Shown in pieces: positions 30,491-35,520 of a DNA stretch of 35,520 bases; positions within the stretch are counted from its first letter, which is position 1; the number at the start of each line of letters is the position of its first letter. Below the pieces are notes generated by a model. The model was not told the DNA's origin and made no database searches. It saw only the letters and a list, made by a program, of their open reading frames with translations. Source of the DNA: a virus; the IMG/VR virus record IMGVR_UViG_3300030106_005215, positions 1-35,520 of that record. One strand, written 5' to 3'. The position numbers and the translations under genes were made by a program.

Positions 30491-30620
30491 TTACAGGATC
30501 AACTCAGGCTTCCTGCTCTTATTTTACAAGTACAAGAACCGAAGTTCACTCCCATCGTCGGTAGCGACAGGCTCACCTTCGGCAGTTCTTTAGCCACTTA
30601 TTGCGCTGGCGGAGTTGAAA

Positions 30621-30696
30621 AGTCCCCGATGACATGGAGGTCGGTGCATGGACTACACCGGATGGAGCGAATTGGTTGGTCACGCCATCGGGGACT
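30621..30696. ncRNA. candidate structured element of 76 bases
   Basis: A perfect 11-bp terminal stem encloses an inner hairpin CGGTG/CACCG and a second GATGG segment that could instead pair with the CCATC inside the terminal stem. Two mutually exclusive folds are therefore possible. It is not a tRNA, because no T-loop GTTC or D-loop pattern fits the size. It may be RNA (leader or stable) or a DNA site such as an origin. Confidence 0.4.
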
Positions 30697-30729
30697 GAGG
30701 TATGTCTGGGAAGGAATATAACATTGATG

Positions 30730-30757
30730 TTTGCTAGGCTTCAAGTAGCCTTATAAT
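30730..30757 (+). promoter_or_regulatory. plus-strand promoter before the metallophosphoesterase
   Basis: TATAAT (30752-30757, perfect -10) lies 16 bases after TTTGCT (weak -35). The spacer contains the dyad AGGCT/AGCCT (30736-30751), which could be an operator. A GGAGGG ribosome site follows at 30775-30780, seven bases before the ATG. Confidence 0.6.
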
Positions 30758-30786
30758 AAAAATACAACTTTTTTGGAGGGAATTTT

Positions 30787-31911
30787 ATGGCTACTAAGTT
30801 TTGGACGGATGAAGACGTTCGCGTTCTCAAGGAGATGATGAGCGCTGGATATAGTAATAATGATATAGCTGCTCGCTTAAGAAGGACTCCAAGCTCCGTA
30901 AGGAACAAGAAGTCTGACGTGTTACATGAAGATCGGCTACCTGTAAATGAATCTTCTAAAGTAGATGAAGAATTTTCAGAGGTTGTGTATGATTTCGAGA
31001 ATGCTGCTTTAAAGAATGAGATTAAGGAACTTGCAGAAAAGGTACAGGAGTATGAGAAACATATTGTCGCGCCTCAATGGGATGACGAGTGGGATGGGGA
31101 TTCTGAGTGGACTCGCGCAGAAAAGAAAAGTGCGAAGAGAATTGAAAAGGAGACGCTTAGAGGAAGATTTGACGTTCACTTTCCTAGTGGACCCATCGCA
31201 ATCTCAGTTATCTCCGACCAGCACATCGCCCCCGGCACCGCATGTGACTTCAAGCGAATGCGAGAAGACGCAGAGCTTATTAGGGACACTCCGGGGTTTT
31301 ACGCAGTATTTGGAGGAGACGGGGTTGATAACCACATTAAGCACCGTTCCGCACTCATTGGAGCCAACTCTACACCTGATGAGCAATGGAAGCTGTTCGA
31401 TTACTACCTCCAATTGTTTGGAGATAAAATCCTCGCCATTATCAGTGGTAATCACGATGCTTGGACAGCCCAGATCGGCGGAGTGGATTACCTGTCAAAG
31501 ATAGCCCAGCAGAGGAAGATATGTTACGCACCTGCTGAAGCGAGACTTGAGATTACTGTTGGTGAGCAGCCATACAAAATGGTCGTGCGACACCAGACTG
31601 GTAGGTTCAATTCAAGCCTGAATCAGACTCATGCAGTAAAAAGGTTTTACGAATATGGTGAGGAAACATTCGACATCGGTGTAATTGGTCACCACCATGA
31701 GGCAGCGATTGAAATGTTTATACGACATGGGCTTAAGCGGTATGCAGCAAGGCCGGGATCCTATCAGATTACCAGTCCTTATTCCCATCAGTATGGCTTC
31801 TCACGAGCCATACCAACTTGCCCTACGTTTATGTTATTTCCAGATGAACGGAGAATGATTGGGTTCGCAGATGTGAGAGATGCAGTATGGGCATGGAACA
31901 AAAACAAGTAG
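30787..31911 (+). CDS. metallophosphoesterase with N-terminal DNA-binding-like domain, 374 aa
   Basis: The calcineurin-like motifs are complete: SDQH (D144, H146), GGDGVDN (D178), GNHDA (N222, H223), VVRHQTGR (H269) and GHHHE (302-304). They coordinate two metal ions for phosphoester hydrolysis. Residues 1-45 read as a SANT/Myb-like or homeodomain-like helix bundle (TDEDVRVLKEMMSAGYSNND, then IAARLRRTPSSVRNKK), and a charged coiled segment (70-120) links the two. This suggests a nuclease or phosphatase targeted to DNA, perhaps comparable to SbcD-type enzymes. It is the first gene of the plus virion region, behind its own promoter. Confidence 0.9.
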   Translation: MATKFWTDEDVRVLKEMMSAGYSNNDIAARLRRTPSSVRNKKSDVLHEDRLPVNESSKVDEEFSEVVYDFENAALKNEIKELAEKVQEYEKHIVAPQWDDEWDGDSEWTRAEKKSAKRIEKETLRGRFDVHFPSGPIAISVISDQHIAPGTACDFKRMREDAELIRDTPGFYAVFGGDGVDNHIKHRSALIGANSTPDEQWKLFDYYLQLFGDKILAIISGNHDAWTAQIGGVDYLSKIAQQRKICYAPAEARLEITVGEQPYKMVVRHQTGRFNSSLNQTHAVKRFYEYGEETFDIGVIGHHHEAAIEMFIRHGLKRYAARPGSYQITSPYSHQYGFSRAIPTCPTFMLFPDERRMIGFADVRDAVWAWNKNK

Positions 31912-32060
31912 CAGTAATTTGTCCTTCTTGCATGAAGGTCATGACGCTTATAATAAATCGCAAGGAGGGTGAGGTTAATAAGTGTCCGCACTGCGGTGCG
32001 GTACGAATTAGATGGAGAGGCAAGGAAAATGACAAAGCCGAGGTGTCAGATAGCGTTTAA
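31887..32060 (+). CDS. small zinc-ribbon protein, 57 aa
   Basis: A short gene overlapping the end of the phosphoesterase by 25 bases in another frame. It encodes VICPSCMKVMTL and NKCPHCGAVRIRW, a two-knuckle CxxC zinc ribbon, with a charged tail. ATG 31887 has GAGAGA upstream; the in-frame ATG at 31893 is an alternative. Zinc ribbons of this size are common in phages, but no specific role can be given. Confidence 0.7.
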   Translation: MGMEQKQVAVICPSCMKVMTLIINRKEGEVNKCPHCGAVRIRWRGKENDKAEVSDSV

Positions 32061-32274
32061 TTTTTTTGGTACTATTTTTTTCATAATGGCTACAGCGTAC
32101 TTTGGGATGCTTCTGTGGAAGTCCTACGTTTGGTACAAGTGGCTCAGCGAAATGGAAAAAGCACTAATACGACAGACTCCGCCAACCAGCGATCCACTCG
32201 TTAATCCCAGAGGTAGATGGGATGTCACTCACTGGTACGGCCCACTAACTAAGGAAGAAAGAGATGCCGTTTAA
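32029..32274 (+). CDS. single-pass membrane protein, 81 aa
   Basis: ATG 32029 is preceded by GAGAGGCAAGGAAA. A short basic N-terminus is followed by a membrane segment (FNFFGTIFFIMATAYFGMLLW, about 10-30), then an amphipathic Trp/Tyr-rich helix and a polar tail. It overlaps both neighbours (32 and 11 bases). It may be a holin- or anchoring-type protein of the virion operon; not assignable. Confidence 0.68.
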   Translation: MTKPRCQIAFNFFGTIFFIMATAYFGMLLWKSYVWYKWLSEMEKALIRQTPPTSDPLVNPRGRWDVTHWYGPLTKEERDAV

Positions 32275-32569
32275 CGATTACAGGATTCCAGAGATTGGAG
32301 ACAATATATCCTCGGGTCAGCATCTATACAATCTCATAGACAATGCTAGGCGTCGCCAAAATAGAAATCAACCAAAATTCCAATTCCCCTCATCATCCGA
32401 TAAAAGCAACGAAATTTTTCACGAACTTGAATTTAAGAGAATGCAAGATCAGTCTAAACAGAGAGATATCGAAGACATGAAGAAGCTCAAGTATCCACCT
32501 AATCAGAAGTGGATGCTTGATAATAGAATTGCTTTTGACTCGCCATTCAGAGATGCATTTGGAGGATAG
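32264..32569 (+). CDS. hypothetical protein, 101 aa
   Basis: A hydrophilic basic-acidic protein, probably largely disordered or helical, with Arg/Asn/Gln-rich middle and an aromatic end (FDSPFRDAFGG). No family. Located in a chain of overlapping small genes before the scaffold gene, two bases before the next ATG. Possibly a minor virion or head-assembly protein. Confidence 0.7.
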   Translation: MPFNDYRIPEIGDNISSGQHLYNLIDNARRRQNRNQPKFQFPSSSDKSNEIFHELEFKRMQDQSKQRDIEDMKKLKYPPNQKWMLDNRIAFDSPFRDAFGG

Positions 32570-32571
32570 AT

Positions 32572-32892
32572 ATGCCTAGACGCGGCCCACTGTACAACGC
32601 ATTGTCAGGTACAAAGTCAGACTACGATAATATGCCAGTTCCACCGTGGCAAGATAATGAATCTTTGGGTGCGTTCGAGCCGATGGTTAAAAATCCATTA
32701 GGTAAGACTCACCAAAGAATATATGACCAGAAGATGGCAGATGAAGCATTCGGTCGTCAGTCAATCTACGAGCAGCAGTTGAGGGAGTTTGCGCTAGATC
32801 CACAGGCTCAGTTCGAAGCTGAGGGTGAGCGTCAAAGACAGATTCGCATGAATCGAAGGCAGCATTTTGAACCTTGGCGCCAACACGAGTAG
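32572..32892 (+). CDS. hypothetical protein, 106 aa
   Basis: A hydrophilic protein rich in Gln, Arg, Pro and Glu, with a helical C-terminal half (IYEQQLREFALDPQAQFEAE). It resembles the preceding gene in composition, and both may be minor virion proteins. No recognised family. ATG 32572 lies two bases after the previous stop and has GGAGGATAG just upstream. Confidence 0.7.
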   Translation: MPRRGPLYNALSGTKSDYDNMPVPPWQDNESLGAFEPMVKNPLGKTHQRIYDQKMADEAFGRQSIYEQQLREFALDPQAQFEAEGERQRQIRMNRRQHFEPWRQHE

Positions 32893-32915
32893 AGATCCAT
32901 TCAAAGGAATTAATA

Positions 32916-33104
32916 ATGAAAAGAAGATTTATCGTTCCACACGAAAAGCGAAGAATCATGGTTCGCTCTCGATGCTGTGAAGACTTATGTACTCTAGCTA
33001 AGGGTGTAAAAGCCTTGGGCTATGAAGAGGTAGGACTTGTTAAGTTCTTACTACATATAGCTTTATGGTGGAAGAAGCCCAAAGATGCTATTGCAGAGGA
33101 GTAG
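32916..33104 (+). CDS. small basic protein, 62 aa
   Basis: ATG 32916 is preceded by AAAGGAATTAATA. The frame is open to 32874, but that would overlap the previous gene. The product is basic, with two Cys (RSRCCEDLC) and a hydrophobic helix (VKFLLHIALWWKK), so a small helical DNA- or membrane-associated protein is possible. Not recognised. Confidence 0.68.
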   Translation: MKRRFIVPHEKRRIMVRSRCCEDLCTLAKGVKALGYEEVGLVKFLLHIALWWKKPKDAIAEE

Positions 33105-33164
33105 TAAAAATATTTATTGTAGTAGTAACCAAGACACTATTACCCATACCCAAGGAAAGTAGCA

Positions 33165-34337
33165 ATGGCAGAAGAACAAGTAGTAGAGACTGAAGAACAA
33201 TACGAAGAGGCCGTTTCTGAGCCAACAGAAACTACCGATCCTGTTGTTGAAGCTGATAGTCAGACAGCTTCTGAGGCAACGGATTGGTCCGAAGTATATG
33301 ACGAGACTCCCGAAGAGCCGTCTTATTCGCCGGAGCCTGAACCTGCTCCTGAACAGTACAGTCCCTCCTTTCATGAGCAGGTAAATACATACGGCTTCCG
33401 TACCGATAATGACGCGGATGCCCAAAATACATTACTGCAATCGTATCATGCTGCCCAGCAGCAGAACTACGCAATGCAGCAGCAGCAAATGCAACAGCAG
33501 CAATATATGCAGCAGATGCAACAGCTTGCTGAAGCGGGGCAGCACTACCAAGAGCTGTCCCAACAACCCGAATTCCAAGAGTGGGCTCAGGCCACATATG
33601 GTCCAGAGGAAGCCCAACAGGAAGATGTTTGGTGGAGTCCTCCCGAACTAACTGAGGATGATATCAAGAAATGGCGTGAACCTCGTCAAGACCAAAGGAC
33701 GGGCCAGTGGTACTGGGACTGGAAAGTAAACGCGCCAGCGGACATACGTGAGAGAGCAGAGGAATATATTGATTACCACAAACAGTGGACTCAAGATCTT
33801 GCTCAGCGACCTCACGAAGTATTACCCGAAATCATTGAACGTGAGTTCGATAAGTTGTTTGTAGATCGTTACGGTAAGCTACTCGATGAGTATCAAGACC
33901 GTCAGGATGTTCAAACTAGAGAAACCACAATCAATGATATTAATAGGCGTAACGCTGATTGGATCTACCAGAGTGACCAGAGCGGTAATATCGTAATGGA
34001 TTACAACGGTAACCCAGCTTTTACTCCCGAGGGGGCAGAGGTTGTTGGATACGTGAATTCGCTTCGCGAATCCGGCATGACTGATCCCGAACAGATGTGG
34101 GATGTTGCTACCAGAATGATGGCTGGCAAGTTAGCAACCCAACGGCTGCAAGCGCAACAGCAAGCACCTCCTGTTTACGACAGGAACCGCGAGCACTTAC
34201 AGCGTGGTGCGGGTCATATTACCAATCGGGAAGGTAGTGTGGCTCCACAGGGGTATCCATCAAGTACCTCACAGAACCAGAACCTGTCTGCTGGTGAAAA
34301 GTTAAGACAGCAAGCGCTGTCTGACGGTTTATTTTAG
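33165..34337 (+). CDS. probable capsid scaffolding protein, 390 aa
   Basis: The first 65 residues are strongly acidic (Glu/Thr/Pro-rich). Residues about 90-135 are Gln-rich with alternating Met/Ala and could form a coiled coil. The rest is charged and helical, without membrane segments. This composition, and a position directly before the major capsid gene with 23 bases between, are typical of phage scaffolding proteins, which guide prohead assembly and leave before packaging. AAGGAAAG precedes ATG 33165. Assignment is from composition and position, not from a sequence motif. Confidence 0.78.
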   Translation: MAEEQVVETEEQYEEAVSEPTETTDPVVEADSQTASEATDWSEVYDETPEEPSYSPEPEPAPEQYSPSFHEQVNTYGFRTDNDADAQNTLLQSYHAAQQQNYAMQQQQMQQQQYMQQMQQLAEAGQHYQELSQQPEFQEWAQATYGPEEAQQEDVWWSPPELTEDDIKKWREPRQDQRTGQWYWDWKVNAPADIRERAEEYIDYHKQWTQDLAQRPHEVLPEIIEREFDKLFVDRYGKLLDEYQDRQDVQTRETTINDINRRNADWIYQSDQSGNIVMDYNGNPAFTPEGAEVVGYVNSLRESGMTDPEQMWDVATRMMAGKLATQRLQAQQQAPPVYDRNREHLQRGAGHITNREGSVAPQGYPSSTSQNQNLSAGEKLRQQALSDGLF

Positions 34338-34360
34338 TTTCTTTGTGAAAGGTAAAGAAA

Positions 34361-35488
34361 ATGGCCTATCAAGGTTTTAATCCTGTTGCATTTTCACGTA
34401 CCGCCGCAACCACACTAGCTAAGCACATCCGTGACGTTGAAGAAGCTATGCTTCGCAACTATCAGCTGGGCGCTTTGTTGGAAGCAGCTGGACGAGTAAA
34501 TTACAACAATAGTGGTGAAGGTTTAGATTGGCCGGTTCAATATCGTCTACATACTGTAGAAGGTAATACTGGCGAAACTCAACGTAACTTCGCACGACGT
34601 AACTTGTGGAAGACGGCTAACTTGGAATATCGTGGCTACCAAGCTACGGACTCCATGTACTACCGTGAATTCCGTTCTAACCGTGGTGAAGAAGGCATCG
34701 TCAAAGTTTTTGATAACTTTGTAGAACGTCTTGAAACTTCTATTACGCAAGCCCTCGGTGGTGAGTACTACGGTAATGGTGATAGCAATAAGCAGGCTTG
34801 GCACGGTCTTGAGTCTATGTTTGGAACAATTTCCCAGACATATACTATTAATGATAACACGCCACGTACTGCTGCTGCAGCAGATCAAGTTGGTGTTCCA
34901 ACCGTAACCTATGCTGGAATTTCAACTATTCCGGGAACTTATGGTGGTGAGCAGGAAGCAAGCACTTCTTGGCCTACTGGAATCGCTGACAGTGAGTACG
35001 ACTTCTGGAGCCCGCTAGTTGTGAACTATAAATCAACTGCATTTAGCGGTGCGACTGATGATTTCGCTGGTCAGGGTGATGAAGCAATGCGTTTTGCCAT
35101 TATTCACGCACAGCGTAATAGTAGCCAGAATGGTCAGATTACTAACGTAATGCTGGCTCGTGATCTGTTCATGGATCTTTTGAATCTTATTGATGAAAAA
35201 GAACGTATCCAGATTACTAGTGAACATCAGCTTCGAGCACTTGGTTTCAAGAATACTATCAACTTTGATGGTATTGAAGTTAGCTGGGAAGCTGCCATTC
35301 CTAATAATGTTGGCTATGGTTTGAACTACGATAATATCGAACTTAAATCAATGGATGACGCACTGCTTCGCAGTGAAGGTCCTGAGTACGATATTCATAG
35401 TCAGGCTTTCAACGCTGTTGTTAGTACATTGTCTAACTTGAAATTCTCAACTCCGAGAAACTTCTTCAAGTTGCAAGGTCTCGCTTAA
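34361..35488 (+). CDS. major capsid protein, 375 aa
   Basis: Its size, its place after the scaffold gene and several segments fit the HK97-fold major capsid proteins: an N-terminal helix (FSRTAATTLAKHIRDVEEAM), a GEGLDWPVQYRL stretch, a long helix (YREFRSNRGEEGIVKVFDNF), and a C-terminal domain ending STPRNFFKLQGLA. It forms the icosahedral shell. An AAAGGTAAAG site precedes the ATG at 34361. High expression would be expected. Confidence 0.88.
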   Translation: MAYQGFNPVAFSRTAATTLAKHIRDVEEAMLRNYQLGALLEAAGRVNYNNSGEGLDWPVQYRLHTVEGNTGETQRNFARRNLWKTANLEYRGYQATDSMYYREFRSNRGEEGIVKVFDNFVERLETSITQALGGEYYGNGDSNKQAWHGLESMFGTISQTYTINDNTPRTAAAADQVGVPTVTYAGISTIPGTYGGEQEASTSWPTGIADSEYDFWSPLVVNYKSTAFSGATDDFAGQGDEAMRFAIIHAQRNSSQNGQITNVMLARDLFMDLLNLIDEKERIQITSEHQLRALGFKNTINFDGIEVSWEAAIPNNVGYGLNYDNIELKSMDDALLRSEGPEYDIHSQAFNAVVSTLSNLKFSTPRNFFKLQGLA

Positions 35489-35512
35489 TCCCTTAAATGA
35501 AAGGTTAGAAAA

Positions 35513-35520
35513 ATGATCCA
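35513..35520 (+). CDS. start of the next virion gene, cut by the window end
   Basis: ATG at 35513 follows AAAGGTTAG, the same ribosome-site style as the capsid gene (AAAGGTAAAG). Only two codons and two bases are visible, so the product is unknown. In comparable phages a minor head or head-completion protein gene follows the capsid gene. Confidence 0.55.

Larger units (their letters stand above)
30436..30786. other. 351-base divergent control region with two large RNA-like structures
   Basis: It separates the minus-strand small-gene region from the plus-strand virion region. It holds dyad copy 3 and a stem AAGAAC-CGAAG/CTTCG-x3-GTTCTT (30534-30590). An 11-bp stem AGTCCCCGATG/CATCGGGGACT enclosing 54 bases (30621-30696) follows, and then the plus-strand promoter at 30730-30757. 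No gene is seen. Confidence 0.6.

Noticed and set aside
30621-30696. Possible tRNA, because the element is 76 bases with a closing stem
   Set aside because: The stem is 11 bp rather than 7, there is no GTTC-type T-loop, no D-arm pattern and no anticodon arm of normal size.
31016-31504. 162-codon frame inside the metallophosphoesterase gene
   Set aside because: Arg/Ser-rich product of the type expected from a shifted frame. The outer frame holds the catalytic motifs and no start signal is seen.
33409-33651. 80-codon frame inside the scaffold gene
   Set aside because: It arises from the CAG/CAA repeats of the Gln-rich region in another register; no ribosome site.

Overview
The window is a piece of a double-stranded DNA tailed-phage genome (Caudoviricetes). 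At the right end a probable scaffolding protein precedes a major capsid protein. At the left end there are very large virion-associated proteins, followed by a beta-helix tail fibre. Between them lie a phage recombination set (RusA, ERF, RecE-like exonuclease, SF2 helicase, SSB) and many short, tightly packed genes of unknown function. No rRNA, tRNA, integrase of ordinary tyrosine type, terminase, portal or DNA polymerase was recognised. The host cannot be named. A phage CsrA and an RNA polymerase alpha-CTD-like protein point to a bacterial host in which those regulators matter, and a proteobacterium would fit.

Layout. (1) 1-5220, plus strand: three virion-type genes, the last 1272 aa with large-polyvalent-protein features. 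(2) 9922-5213, minus: three tail or fibre genes converging on region 1; the last has a beta-helix and about 14 repeats of 18 residues. (3) 16571-10012, minus: one compact run that starts with an HTH regulator, CsrA and an alpha-CTD-like protein. It continues through a RecE-like nuclease, small proteins, ERF, a ParB-like protein, a helicase, an HNH-like protein and RusA. (4) 16635-18049, plus: a divergent cassette of three small membrane proteins and a very proline-rich basic protein. (5) 18818-18039, minus: a serine recombinase just behind a strong terminator. (6) 23473-18992, minus: a small protein, a 312-aa protein, a MoxR-type AAA+ ATPase, a CobT-like VWA protein and SSB. (7) 30435-23783, minus: several short transcription units of small unknown genes plus an SNase-like nuclease, a Lar-like zinc ribbon and a DUF3310-like protein. 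These are separated by spacers full of dyad symmetries, and one lone plus-strand gene lies at 28294-28605. (8) 30787-35520, plus: a metallophosphoesterase, small genes, scaffold, capsid and the start of the next gene.

How it may work. Host sigma-70-like promoters are visible at the head of the regulator operon (TTGACA, 16 nt, TAGAAT, apparently leaderless) and upstream of the metallophosphoesterase (perfect TATAAT). Other minus-strand units carry two recurring sequence signatures: a GAATGGAAAA-W-TTTTCCA dyad at three operon heads, and an AGAAAARTATAT...AGGC element at three others, two of which share an AACAACAACC leader. These look like phage-specific control sites. The HTH, CsrA and alpha-CTD trio could rewire host transcription and translation.

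The strongest unexpected signal is a 128-codon frame nested inside the VWA gene (20076-20462, minus). It has its own ATG, an ideal Shine-Dalgarno sequence and a coiled-coil product, and it lies exactly over the disordered linker of the VWA protein. It is a probable overprinted gene in the MoxR-VWA module.
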